Assembly: GCA_036524155.1 (NCBI GenBank) | Contig: DATDCV010000669.1 | Location: forward strand, 1-24,996 | Reading direction: 5' to 3' | DNA: 24,996 nucleotides | Source: DATDCV01 sp036524155 | GTDB lineage: Bacteria > Verrucomicrobiota > Verrucomicrobiia > Limisphaerales > UBA8199 | In this document: positions 8,369 to 17,745 of the stretch, piece after piece | How the letters are laid out: the number at the start of each line of letters is the position of its first letter | How positions within the stretch are numbered: position 1 is the first letter of the stretch | Made by a program: the position numbers and the translations under genes | The notes under the pieces: generated by a model | Databases searched by the model: none | The model's input: the letters and a program-made list of their open reading frames with translations, nothing else | What the model was told of the DNA's origin: nothing

Positions 8369-11300
8369 TCAAGGATTACGCAAGCGGAAGAACATATTGC
8401 CGCCCCCGATCGTGATGACAGCAACTTTCTGTCCGCCGACGGTTGTTATTCCTTGCGTGATGGGCGTCCATACGACTGGCGGTTGCAGATCTGTAGTGCT
8501 TTCGAGCACCAAATCGCCAGCGGCCGCAGGCCAGCTAAGGGTCAGGCTGTTGCCCACGCGCTGGAATTGAATCGCCAGAGTTTCCACCACGCTCTTGACG
8601 GCGGCGTTGTTGTTAAGCTTGAACGGGTCTGGAATCGGCGAGACACACGTCGCGATGTTGGTGATTGTCTCCCCCATCAACGGCCGGACGACAATGGTAA
8701 CCACCGCTTGTTCGCCCTCACCCACGGTGCCGAGGTTCGTGAACGTCAAGCTGGTGCCGTTAAGGACCCATGCCGCCGGAGTCGCCGAGATAAGCGCGAC
8801 TCCCGAGGGAAGCCTGTCCGTGAGCGCTACCGCGCTGGCTGAGCCTGGCCCCAGGTTCGCGATAACGACCGTATAGGTCAAATCCATACCCAGGAGGACC
8901 GGCTCAGGCTGGCTGAACATACTCAGCGCGAGGTCCGCGGTTTGACCAATCACCGTCGTGATAACTGCTGCGGCATCGTCGTCCGGGTTGAGGTCGGTTG
9001 ATCGGGTTCCGACGATCGCGGAGTTGGTGACGGCGCCAATGCCCGTCGGCAGGACCGTCAAGCTTAGCGATGCGGCCGAATCCTTCGTCATGTCGCCCAA
9101 AGTCCAAATGAGGGCTCCGGTGCCGTTGGTCACAAATGTGCCCACCGTCGAACTGGCCGAGACAAACAAGCTGTTGGCCGGGAATATATTCGTGAGCCGG
9201 ACCCCCGTCGCCGTTCCGGGCCCATAATTGACCGCGTTGATGGTGTAGGTCACGTTGCTGCTGAGCACGATCGACTCCGGTGCCCCCGACATGGTAATCC
9301 CAACATCGGCCGCTGCGTTCACAGGGTTAACAAGCGTGAAGTTCAACGACCAACCGTTGGAGACGTATCCCGAATCCAGCGGGGTGTCGTCGATCACAAA
9401 CAGGGACCACAGCCCGTTTGGATTGCTGCCATTGAACGGAGCCAAAGAACTGGGGTACCGACCCCCGGTCGGCGCGGGTGGCGCCGGCACCGGGAAGCCA
9501 GCCACTGGATAATAAACCGATGGTTTGTAAGCGCCGGACTGGACCTGCTGGAACTGGCCAATCACGTTGGTGGCCCCATCGTCAAACGTCAGCGTTGCCG
9601 TCCCTACGATGTTGGAGCCCGCGTTTGCCATGACCAGGCTCACCAAGCCGTCCGGAGACATCAGCAACACATCAACGTCTGCCGGCGAACCGTGATAGTA
9701 CCTGCTCAGGCCGACGGTGACCTTGCTTATCACGCCGTCAATCCCTTGCGCGTTGATCACCGCCGGATACGGCGTCGCCGTGGTGTCGTCATTGATAGTG
9801 ATGCGAGCCGGGTTGGACACCGAGGCCTTGCTCGTGCCCAGGGTGAACGTAAAGACCGCGATCCCCGAGTTGGTGCTGACCGGCCGCCCAAGGTCCGTCA
9901 ACTGGAATGTTGCGACGATCCGCTGGCCGTTCGTGCCGCTGGAGGTAAAGGTGAACGGCCGCGAGACCGACGGGCCTTCGGCGACCAGCACCCCGTAACC
10001 CTGCGGCGGACTCAGCGGGATGACGCCATTCGTTGCCAGCAATGTCGCCGTCAAATTCACGGTGTTGCTGCCGGCGCTGTTGCGGAAGGCAAACAGCAGC
10101 GTATTCGTCTCGCCCGGGTCGATGACCTGGTTGGTCGGGCCACTCTCGTAAATGAGCGCCGACCCAGCCGGAATGATGAGGCTCCCGTCGTTATCATGAA
10201 TCGTGAGCGTTGCCGCGCTCGGATTCACCAGCGTCGCTGACCCGAGCGGATTCGAAAGTGATACCAGCACCGTTCGGTCGCCGTCGATCAGCGTGTTATC
10301 GAGAACGCCAACCGCGAAGGACTTGGAAATCTCGCTGTTGGTAAAGACCAGCACGCCGTTGGTGGCGGTATAATCAGTCCCGGCCCTGGCGGTGCCGTTT
10401 TGAGTTGCGAAAGCGACCGAGGCCGTGCCGTTGGTGAAGCCTACTCGTCGAACCTCGAAAACCGCGGCCACGCCGTTCTCAGCGACCTCATACGAGCCGT
10501 TGGAGAAGCGGAAACCGGTTTCATTGTCGATAATATTCACCGTGGCCGAACTCGGCGCGAGCAACTGCGCCGGGGCCGTCGGGTTCAACAAGCTGAGCGT
10601 GAAGTAACGATCGCCATCCACGAGGTTGTTGTCGATAATCGGGACCGAGAACGAATTCGACAATTGTCCATTCGTGAACACGAGGGTGCCGCTGACCGCG
10701 ACGTAGTCGATCGGGGCTACCGCGGTGCCGTCCGCCGTGGCATAGGTCACCGCCACTGGCCCGGTATTGGCATTGGTACGGACGACGGTGATCACAATAT
10801 TCGTCCCATTCTCCCTCACCGAATAGACCGCATTAGTGGCGGGCGCCGCGTTGGTGGCCAGCAAACTCAGGCCGCTATCGACGTCGTTGATGACCACGTT
10901 GGCTGAAATTGGCGGGGCGATCTGCACCCCCGGTGTCGGATTCGACAGGTTCAGCGCAAACGTGAGGTCGCCAGTGACTCTTGGATTCCGCATCAGGAGG
11001 ATGGAAACGCTTTTTTGAGATTCGCCGCGGTTGAAGGTCAGCGTGCCGCTTAAGGCGGCGTAGTCAACCCCGGCGAGCGCCGTGCCGTTGGTCGTGAAAT
11101 AGGAGACGGTGGTTACCAGATCACTCGCCGCGTTCAAGCGGTAGATATCAATCGTGACGAGTGTGTTGGTCTCGCTGACGACATAAACGGCGTTGAGCGC
11201 CGAGTTAGTCGCGAAACTAACGCCGACATCATCGTCGATTATCGTCAACGGCACCGGGTTGGGAGCGCCAATGACTGTCCCGCCCGTGGCATTCGTAAGC

Positions 11301-14300
11301 AACAGGAACAGGCTCTGGTTGCCTTCGACCTGGTTTTCTTCGAGGATCGGCACCGCAAAACTCTTCACCACCTCCCCGTTCGCAAACGGGATCGCATAAT
11401 TCGTGGGGATGTATTTGAGCCCCGGAGTCGCGTCCCCGGGCACCGTCATGGCGACGACCGACACATCGCCCGCCCGGCCGTTGGTCCGCACCACGGTAAC
11501 CACCGCAAAACCGTCGCCTTCACCCACGACGTAGTTCGTGGCCGAAAAGACGAAGGTTCCCGGCGCGGAATCGACGTCGATTATGGTCAGGGTCGCCTCG
11601 GACGGAGTCACCAGCAGCGCCCCTAATGGGTTGTTCACCAGCAAACCGACTGTCGTGTCCCCTTCCGCGACGGGCGTATGGAAAATCGGGACTTTGTAGG
11701 TCTGAACCGCCTGGCCGGGCGCAAAGGTGATCATCGCGTTGGTCACCGGCGTGTAGTTCACGTTCGGAATCGCCGTGCCGTTCGTCGTCGTCGAGAATTG
11801 CACTGAAGCCAGGTTTCGCGTGCTGCCGACGCGCCGGAATTCGATCGTAGCGGCGCCGTCAATGGCGTCCTCCGCCCGCGAGTAGGTCTGCGAGGAGAAT
11901 GATATCGACCCCTCGACGTTGAGGATTGACAGCACGGCCGTCGGCTGGGCTCCCAGGGTCGCCGGCGGGGTGGGATTGACCAGCGAAAGGTTCACCGTGA
12001 GGTCCGGCGTTATCTGCGGGTCATCCTTCACTGGGATCACCACGGACTGCATCGTTTCGCCCGGCGGGAACGACAAGGTCGTCGACACGCGCGTGTAATT
12101 CACTCCGGCTCGCGCCGTGCCGTCCGTCGTAAAGAAACTCACATTGATGTTGCCGGAACCGTTAGCATTGGGCCCGCTCGTGCCGCCAGTGCGCAGAACA
12201 GTGATGATGATATTAGTCGCATCTTCAGCCACCTGGTATTGCGGCACGCTGAACCGGAAACTGCCGCTACCCGTCATCGAGCCGCCATACAGTCGCGCCA
12301 GGTGGGCCCGTGGCGAATCCTGCACCTGCGTGAAACCACCCACGATCACCAGCTTCCCGTCCGGCTGAATCGCAATGCTGGCCACATAATCGTTGGCCCC
12401 CGTCCCGAAGTTGATCGTCGGGTCAACCTGGCCGTCCGGCATCAGCCGGGTGAGGCGGTTTCGGGTCGTGCCACTGGCGCGTGTGAACCCGCCCCCCACC
12501 ACGATGCGGTTGTCCGGTTGCAACGCCAGGGCATAAACCAGGTCGTTGGCCCCCACTCCCGGTTGGAAGGCGGGGTCCACCGAGCCGTCACCCCGCAGCC
12601 GGGCGATCCGGCTCAGCGCACTCCCATTCACATTCGTGAACGCGCCGCCCAGCAGCACGCTCCCGTCAGGCTCGATCGCCAGGGCCCGTACCGTCGCGTC
12701 AGCTCCGGCGCCCGGGTCGAACGTCAAGTCGAGGCTGCCGTCGACATTCAGGCGCGCTATCCGGTTCCGTGCCAGCCCGTTCACCGCCGTGAATTCGCCG
12801 CCGATAATGGTCTTGCCCGCAAAGATCGTATTGGTGGGGTAGACCGCGATGGCGAACACCGTCCCGTTGACACCGATCCCCGTGTTGAACGCTGTGTCCA
12901 CGGTGCCGTCGTCGTTCAACCGAACCACACCCGGCCGCGTCACACCGCTGAAGGTGTTAAACGCCCCCCCGACCAGCACCTTCCGCGGGCCATAGAAGTC
13001 GAAGGTCTCGGCCAGCGCGTACACAACGCCATCTGCGCCCGACCCGGGGTTAAACCCGGTATCAAGCGAGCCGTCATAGTTCATGCGCGCGATATGGTTG
13101 CGCGCCACATTGTCAACGATGGTGAAATCCCCGCCCAGTACCATCCGGGTATCGGTTTGATTGATCACGACTCGAACGGAATCATTTGCGCCTCCCAGGC
13201 TCGTGAGGAATCCCTGGTCCAGCGTGCCGTCCAGGTTCAAGCGGGAAATCCGGTTGACCGGCAAACCATTCGCGATGGTGAAACTGCCTCCGGCGACAAT
13301 CTTGCCGTCCGGCTGAAGCGCTACCGTGAAGACATCGTTGTCAAACCCCGCATCCGGTTTAAAAGCTGTGTCCAGTTGGCCTGGCGGGACCGTGACCGAT
13401 TGGGCATCCACAATCTTCACCTGGGCCGTTGCGGGCGTCCCCGCCGCGCTGGTCGGCGAAAAGCTGCTGAGCAGAACATTAAAGACGAAAAACGCCGGAT
13501 CCTGCACGCCGTCATCAAGGACCCGAACCGCAAAGGTTTTGCTGACTTCGCCGGGACCGAAGATTACTGAGCCGTTCGTCTGCAGGTAATTGAAGCGGTC
13601 GAAGGCGGTGCCGTCCGCGGTCCGGAAACTGGCGCTGACCGTTTCGGCGCTGCCTCCCGTGCGCGTGACCGTGATCGTTGCATAACCGCCCTGCTCACTG
13701 ACGTTGTAGGACGTGGCGCTGAACTGGAGCGTTCCGTAGAAATCCGTGTTGACGATAGTGTTGGTTGATATGATGCGACTGCCGGGCGACCCCGGGACTG
13801 ACGGATTGAACAGCGTCACGATAAACTGGCGGTTGGCCGTCACCAGCCGGTCATGAAGGATTGGGATCGTCACCAGGCGTGGCGTTGTATCACCATCGTC
13901 CCAATGAAAGCTGCCGCTCACCGGCAGGTAGTTGTCTCCCGCCACGGCCGTGAGGTTGCTCGAGGCATATTGGATATCCAACACTCCCACGTTGCCTCCG
14001 CTCCGAGTCACCACCAGCACCATCGCTCCGGCCTCTTCGTTCGTGCTATACGTCGTGGTCGCAAAGTTGATCCGGCCGGGTGCGAAGTCGTCGTCGACCA
14101 CCGACAGCACGGCGTTCGACAACGTGCCAAGTATGGCGCCGCTGCTCAGCGGCTGCAAATACAGGTTGATGGTCTTGTCGGCCGACTCGATGTTGGTGCC
14201 GTTGATGATCGGCACGAAAGTGTTGGTGATCACCTCGCCATCGCGGAACGTCACCGTATTCGTCACGCCCACGTAATCAATGCCCGCCACCGCGGTCCCG

Positions 14301-17300
14301 TTAGTGGTCGCGAACCGCACCGACACCGCGCCCGTGCTGCCGTTCGTTCTGGTGATGGTGATCACGGCGTTGGTGCCGTTTTCGTTGACCGAAAAACCGG
14401 CCGCGCTGAACCCGATTACGCCGGGACGCACATCGGTCTCTTGCACCCTGAGGCTCGCCGTCGAGTTCACCGACAACGCTGCTCCCAGCGGGATGTTTTC
14501 ACCGGCCAGGAAAAAGACATCCGCGGAACTCGGCATATCCAGTTTGAAGGGCAACGATCGGTCCCCCTGGAACCCGCTGCGGTCCAGGATGGTGACGTAA
14601 ATGTCCTCTAAACTGTCAATCCAGTTATGGTTGAAGATGTCCATCGCCACGTTGTTGGTGCCGAACATGCAGTCGCTAAAGGCACGCACAACGTTGCTCA
14701 ATGCCGAATCCCAGCGGGGGTTGCCGCGCCGGCTCGAAGTGGGTTGGTAAATGTAATCGACCCCGCTCTTGGCCACGCCCGGCCCATCCGTCCGACCTGG
14801 CGCTGAGAACGTCGCTTCTATTTGCCCGAGATAGCCGTTCTGACGGCTCATCTTCACGTACAAATAGCCCATGTTTTCCAGCACGGTATAGTTGGTGGCG
14901 ATGAAGCCGATACTGCCAGGGCCGCCGGTGTCCCCACCCAGCAGACGCGTCACGTTGTTCCGAATCCGGTAGGCCGCTCGGGTCCAGGGCACAAAGTCAC
15001 AAGGGAAGATTGAATTGGTTTCCACCGAGGTGGTAAACCGCCCGCCCCCGACAAAATGGAAGCTGCCGCCGATCACCAGGTTCCCGTCGTTCTGCAGCGC
15101 GGTCGCCCACAGAGTGTCCTTCGGATCAACGGCCGGATTCAGATAGGGCTTGTGCAGGCCCGCAAACTGGTTGTACGCCGTGTCCATGAACCCGGTATCC
15201 ACCTCCCCGTTCCGGTACAGCCGCGCCACGCACATCCGCCGTGTCTGGTTCACGGAATTGAACGTGCCCCCCAGGAAAATCCGCCCGTCCGGCTGCAAAG
15301 TGATCGAGTTCACCGTGTCGTCCGCACCCGTGCCCGGGTCAAACGTCGTGTCGAGGGTCCCGTTGGCGTTATACCGCGCAATATTGCGCCGGTTTCGAAG
15401 TTCCACCATGGAAAAGGAGCCGCCAATCAGCAGCCGCCCATCGTTCTGCAAAGCCATGGCGTAAACCGGGCCATCGACGCCCTTAACAGGCGCAAAGTTG
15501 GTCGAAACAACGCCGTTGGTGTTTAACAAGGCGATAAAGTTCCGCGACAAACCACCCACCGCGGAGAATGCGCCGCCAATATAAACGCTCCCGTCAGGCG
15601 CCAACGCCAACGAGTAAATCGTTCGGTTCGGCCCGGCGGGACCAGGATCGAAATTCATATCGAGCGAACCGTCGGTGTTCAGCCGGGCGATGTGTGGCCG
15701 CGGGTAGCCGTTCACGGTCGTGAACTCGCCGGCAATCAGTACCTGGGCGTTCGTCTGGACGGCCACGGCCCACACCGTGCCATTGGCCCCCAGGCCGGGA
15801 TTGAAGTTCATGTCCAACGCCCCGGTGCCGTTGATTTCCGCCACGTTCGGTCGAGCCACGCCATTGTAGGACGGGAATTTGCCGCCAAGCACGATCTTGC
15901 CGCCAGGCACCGCCGCCATGCACGTGATGAACGCCGGATTGATCGGGTCTTTGACCGGAACCCCATCACCGGGGTTAAAGGTCTGGTCGGCTGAGCCATC
16001 CACATTCATTCGCGCGATTCCATACGAAGGGATCGTATTATAAGAACCGAAATTGCCAGCGATGACGGTCTTGTTGTCCGCCTGGACGAGCAGGGAGTAA
16101 ACCGTGCTGCCGGGCTCGGTTCCCGGGTTCGTATTGAGCGGCGGATCCGTCGTGATATCGAAATCACGGTTGTGCGTATCGTCGAGCGCCCCGGCCGGGT
16201 AGTCATAGTAGAGAATGGTCACCCAGCAATACGGAATCTGAAAGGGCAGCAAATCCTGTGAGTGTCCAGCTATGGCGTAGAGGTTGATGAAAAAGTCCTC
16301 GTTGAACTCTGGAATCCCATCCTGGTGGATCGGGATTTCGATGTACTTGGGATTGTAATCTCCCGGACCCCAGCTCAGTGTCCCTCGGTTATCCGGGGGA
16401 TTCAGATCGAAATCGACGTTAAGGCTTAGTCTGCCCGAATCGCTGTCGGGAGCGGCGTAATCAGAACCGGCCTGCAGTGCGAAGGTATTATTTATAGTGT
16501 TGGCATCAATCGGACGGATGGAATCGATAGCGTAGTGGACTTCGACACCGACGTTTGGATCGCCATAAAGGCGCCAAACCGGTATTCGCACCGTTCCGAC
16601 GTCCTCCCGTGTGCGGAACACGAAGCGCTCGAAGTTCGCGCAGGCGTTCGTAATCCCGGCAGGACCGTCAAAATCAATCTCATTGATAAGCGCGGTGGAA
16701 TGATCGGTGTCAATGCGCGGGGGCGAAATGACCGTTGGGTCCTCGTCCGGATCCAGGCTCACGCCGGAAATATCGACGGTGAAAAAACGGTCAGGCTGCT
16801 GAAAACCTCCATCATCAATCAACGGGACTACGACGCTCTTACTGATCTCGTAATCATCAAAGATGACGCTTGTCCCGGCAGGCAGGATGTAATCTGTCCC
16901 GTTGACCGCAGTGCCGTCAGTTGCCGTCAGGTTGACGATGCACTTGCCCGCCGCCCCAAAGAGACGGGTCACAGTAACGCGGGCGCCATAGCGAACAAAG
17001 CCACCACCCACGGGCGTCAAGGCGCACCAGTCGATAGTGCCGACCGGATCACTTGGAGGCATGCCATCCGTTTCGGCATAAAGATAGGTGTCGGAAGAGA
17101 ACCGGAACACCCCCGAAGACGTAAACGCCCAATTCAGCCTCACCTGCCCGCCTGCGGCTCCGAAGCTGCCTACCACGATATAGTAAGTCGTCCCGCGCCG
17201 CGCGTTGAATTTCACGCCGCTCGGCCCAATATAGCTTCCCTGGCCAGTGTACTGCGAGCCGTCGTTGATATCGTCATTCCCCGCCAGGTAATCCAGGTTC

Positions 17301-17653
17301 GCCAAGGTCGTTCCCGTATACACCGCCATCACGGTGTTGATCGCGCTGCCGAACGTGTCGAACTCAACCGGCAGATCCGAGCTCGACACCCATTTGTACC
17401 AAACAGTGCGACTGGGCGCCCGGCCCGCGTGGCTCGGTTCCCCCGCGCCGACTTCCGCCGTCGCCGCGGTCGTGTCGGCGGAAAGGCTGCCGAAATCTCC
17501 TGTTATCGTCTGGGCATTCGCGAAATTATCGTTGGCGGGAGCTTGCGCGAAGGCAAGGGGCGCCAGCAGTCCGGTCAGGATGATGCTCGCAAACTTGAGC
17601 GCTCCCGCCCAGCGGAGGAGGGGCTTGACTTTCCAACTTCCTAATCTTTGCAT
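8369..17653 (-). CDS. 3094-aa secreted multidomain protein: two delta-60 propellers with Calx-beta arrays
   Basis: A giant exported protein. Residues 1-38 are a signal peptide (hydrophobic 20-36, cut after AFAQA). Residues 40-180 resemble a bacterial pre-peptidase C-terminal-like beta domain starting PANDNFANA. Degenerate Calx-beta-like sequence follows (181-480). Seven delta-60-type repeats (about 515-907) have the pattern 'VYALALQPDGR-ILIGGxF-xxxNxxxRxxIARLNxDGSLDxxFxPGxGA'. After one divergent and three clear Calx-beta domains (to about 1418) comes a second set of seven delta-60 repeats (about 1422-1793), then six Calx-beta domains (to about 2488) marked by 'DGTAxAGxDYxxxxGTLxF' and terminal 'IxDxD'. 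The tail has a GETNT/P-domain-like module, two DUF11 repeats and a C-terminal domain ending MFFRLRNP. No anchor and no catalytic motif were recognised. Calx-beta domains usually bind Ca2+, so a Ca-stabilised extracellular adhesin or matrix protein is inferred. The upstream region has only a weak GAAAG as ribosome site. Confidence 0.88.
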   Translation of the reverse strand: MQRLGSWKVKPLLRWAGALKFASIILTGLLAPLAFAQAPANDNFANAQTITGDFGSLSADTTAATAEVGAGEPSHAGRAPSRTVWYKWVSSSDLPVEFDTFGSAINTVMAVYTGTTLANLDYLAGNDDINDGSQYTGQGSYIGPSGVKFNARRGTTYYIVVGSFGAAGGQVRLNWAFTSSGVFRFSSDTYLYAETDGMPPSDPVGTIDWCALTPVGGGFVRYGARVTVTRLFGAAGKCIVNLTATDGTAVNGTDYILPAGTSVIFDDYEISKSVVVPLIDDGGFQQPDRFFTVDISGVSLDPDEDPTVISPPRIDTDHSTALINEIDFDGPAGITNACANFERFVFRTREDVGTVRIPVWRLYGDPNVGVEVHYAIDSIRPIDANTINNTFALQAGSDYAAPDSDSGRLSLNVDFDLNPPDNRGTLSWGPGDYNPKYIEIPIHQDGIPEFNEDFFINLYAIAGHSQDLLPFQIPYCWVTILYYDYPAGALDDTHNRDFDITTDPPLNTNPGTEPGSTVYSLLVQADNKTVIAGNFGSYNTIPSYGIARMNVDGSADQTFNPGDGVPVKDPINPAFITCMAAVPGGKIVLGGKFPSYNGVARPNVAEINGTGALDMNFNPGLGANGTVWAVAVQTNAQVLIAGEFTTVNGYPRPHIARLNTDGSLDMNFDPGPAGPNRTIYSLALAPDGSVYIGGAFSAVGGLSRNFIALLNTNGVVSTNFAPVKGVDGPVYAMALQNDGRLLIGGSFSMVELRNRRNIARYNANGTLDTTFDPGTGADDTVNSITLQPDGRIFLGGTFNSVNQTRRMCVARLYRNGEVDTGFMDTAYNQFAGLHKPYLNPAVDPKDTLWATALQNDGNLVIGGSFHFVGGGRFTTSVETNSIFPCDFVPWTRAAYRIRNNVTRLLGGDTGGPGSIGFIATNYTVLENMGYLYVKMSRQNGYLGQIEATFSAPGRTDGPGVAKSGVDYIYQPTSSRRGNPRWDSALSNVVRAFSDCMFGTNNVAMDIFNHNWIDSLEDIYVTILDRSGFQGDRSLPFKLDMPSSADVFFLAGENIPLGAALSVNSTASLRVQETDVRPGVIGFSAAGFSVNENGTNAVITITRTNGSTGAVSVRFATTNGTAVAGIDYVGVTNTVTFRDGEVITNTFVPIINGTNIESADKTINLYLQPLSSGAILGTLSNAVLSVVDDDFAPGRINFATTTYSTNEEAGAMVLVVTRSGGNVGVLDIQYASSNLTAVAGDNYLPVSGSFHWDDGDTTPRLVTIPILHDRLVTANRQFIVTLFNPSVPGSPGSRIISTNTIVNTDFYGTLQFSATSYNVSEQGGYATITVTRTGGSAETVSASFRTADGTAFDRFNYLQTNGSVIFGPGEVSKTFAVRVLDDGVQDPAFFVFNVLLSSFSPTSAAGTPATAQVKIVDAQSVTVPPGQLDTAFKPDAGFDNDVFTVALQPDGKIVAGGSFTIANGLPVNRISRLNLDGTLDQGFLTSLGGANDSVRVVINQTDTRMVLGGDFTIVDNVARNHIARMNYDGSLDTGFNPGSGADGVVYALAETFDFYGPRKVLVGGAFNTFSGVTRPGVVRLNDDGTVDTAFNTGIGVNGTVFAIAVYPTNTIFAGKTIIGGEFTAVNGLARNRIARLNVDGSLDLTFDPGAGADATVRALAIEPDGSVLLGGAFTNVNGSALSRIARLRGDGSVDPAFQPGVGANDLVYALALQPDNRIVVGGGFTRASGTTRNRLTRLMPDGQVDPTINFGTGANDYVASIAIQPDGKLVIVGGFTQVQDSPRAHLARLYGGSMTGSGSFRFSVPQYQVAEDATNIIITVLRTGGTSGPNANGSGNINVSFFTTDGTARAGVNYTRVSTTLSFPPGETMQSVVIPVKDDPQITPDLTVNLSLVNPTPPATLGAQPTAVLSILNVEGSISFSSQTYSRAEDAIDGAATIEFRRVGSTRNLASVQFSTTTNGTAIPNVNYTPVTNAMITFAPGQAVQTYKVPIFHTPVAEGDTTVGLLVNNPLGALLVTPSEATLTIIDVDSAPGTFVFSATNYVVGEGDGFAVVTVVRTNGRAGDVSVVAMTVPGDATPGLKYIPTNYAIPFANGEVVKSFAVPILEENQVEGNQSLFLLLTNATGGTVIGAPNPVPLTIIDDDVGVSFATNSALNAVYVVSETNTLVTIDIYRLNAASDLVTTVSYFTTNGTALAGVDYAALSGTLTFNRGESQKSVSILLMRNPRVTGDLTFALNLSNPTPGVQIAPPISANVVINDVDSGLSLLATNAAPATNAVYSVRENGTNIVITVVRTNANTGPVAVTYATADGTAVAPIDYVAVSGTLVFTNGQLSNSFSVPIIDNNLVDGDRYFTLSLLNPTAPAQLLAPSSATVNIIDNETGFRFSNGSYEVAENGVAAVFEVRRVGFTNGTASVAFATQNGTARAGTDYTATNGVLVFTNSEISKSFAVGVLDNTLIDGDRTVLVSLSNPLGSATLVNPSAATLTIHDNDGSLIIPAGSALIYESGPTNQVIDPGETNTLLFAFRNSAGSNTVNLTATLLATNGVIPLSPPQGYGVLVAEGPSVSRPFTFTSSGTNGQRIVATFQLTDLGRPVSTNSGIAVFTFTLGTSKASVSNPARITINDDTTATPYPAVINAQGIDGVISKVTVGLSRYYHGSPADVDVLLMSPDGLVSLVMANAGSNIVGTATLTFDDGATNVIGQFQQVQSGAYKPSVYYPVAGFPVPAPPAPTGGRYPSSLAPFNGSNPNGLWSLFVIDDTPLDSGYVSNGWSLNFTLVNPVNAAADVGITMSGAPESIVLSSNVTYTINAVNYGPGTATGVRLTNIFPANSLFVSASSTVGTFVTNGTGALIWTLGDMTKDSAASLSLTVLPTGIGAVTNSAIVGTRSTDLNPDDDAAAVITTVIGQTADLALSMFSQPEPVLLGMDLTYTVVIANLGPGSASAVALTDRLPSGVALISATPAAWVLNGTSLTFTNLGTVGEGEQAVVTIVVRPLMGETITNIATCVSPIPDPFKLNNNAAVKSVVETLAIQFQRVGNSLTLSWPAAAGDLVLESTTDLQPPVVWTPITQGITTVGGQKVAVITIGGGNMFFRLRNP
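9320..10190 (-). repeat. 'GET' beta domain plus P-domain-like module (third protein copy of a shared cassette)
   Basis: Encodes about residues 2488-2777 of the 3094-aa protein: ALIYESGPTNQVIDPGET, a 'QGYGVL' turn, ATPYPAVINAQGIDG, DVDVLLMSPDG and SNPNGLWSLFVIDD. The same landmarks in the same order occur twice in the neighbouring protease (about 2100-2940 and 3690-4570). The pattern of paired beta domains with 'NPNGxWxLYVxDD' is what is expected of proprotein-convertase P/Homo B domains, which assist protease folding or bind protein and carbohydrate surfaces. Confidence 0.7.
10190..12275 (-). repeat. Array of six Calx-beta domains
   Basis: About 2085 bp encode six domains of roughly 115 residues (about 348 bp each). 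Each has an opening 'FSxxxYxVxE', a central 'FxTxNGTAxAGxDYxxxxGTLxF' and a closing 'ATLTIxDxD' whose acidic pair would supply Ca2+ ligands at domain junctions. Copies are clearly diverged at DNA level, so this is an old array rather than a fresh tandem duplication. Confidence 0.8.
12275..13390 (-). repeat. Second delta-60 propeller, seven repeats
   Basis: Seven repeats of about 52 residues (about 155 bp) run from FTVALQPDGKIVAGGSFT to KLVIVGGFT followed by ARLYGG. Each carries 'xxxGGxFTxxxGxxRxxIARLxxDGSxDxxF'. Repeats 3 and 4 hold small insertions (DFYGPRK and YPTNTIFAGK) in the same loop. Seven copies match a closed seven-bladed beta-propeller. Confidence 0.8.
13400..14440 (-). repeat. Array of three Calx-beta domains between the propellers
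   Basis: About 1040 bp encode three ~115-residue domains, the first beginning PGVIGFSAAGFSVNENGTN and the third ending TAQVKIVDAQ just before the second propeller. A fourth, strongly diverged copy (about 14440-14930) carries a long insert with the unusual CMFGTNNVAMDIFNHNW stretch and joins this array to the first propeller. Confidence 0.75.
14930..16125 (-). repeat. First delta-60 propeller, seven repeats
   Basis: Seven repeats run from TVYSLLVQADNKTVIAGNF to TRLLGG. Five are regular; repeat 6 has an extended loop (FAGLHKPYLNPAVDPK) and repeat 7 an insertion with two Cys-flanked aromatic patches (SIFPCDFVPWTRAAYR). The count of seven equals that of the second propeller, and both sets end in 'RL-(Y/L)-GG'. 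Confidence 0.8.
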
Positions 17654-17745
17654 ATTACACTTTCAAATCTGTTCCCCACGAGCGACAACCGCGGTCGCGT
17701 CGTGACCCTGATTTACTCACAACCACAGGCCGGAAAAACAGTGCC

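Noticed and set aside
12239..13570. Plus-strand 443-aa reading frame
   Set aside because: It mirrors the second propeller and shows periodic Arg/His/Val repeats only because the minus-strand delta-60 repeats are periodic.
16535..17644. Plus-strand 369-aa reading frame
   Set aside because: Antisense of the N-terminal part of the 3094-aa protein, without signal peptide or domains.
1875..17653. CRISPR-like or tandem DNA repeats suggested by periodicity
   Set aside because: The periodicity is at protein level (about 155 and 350 bp units) and diverged in DNA; there are no identical short repeats with unique spacers and no cas genes.
17654..17745. Possible terminator between the 993-aa and 3094-aa genes
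   Set aside because: Only a 5-bp stem (GCGAC/GTCGC) without a following U-run; too weak to call.
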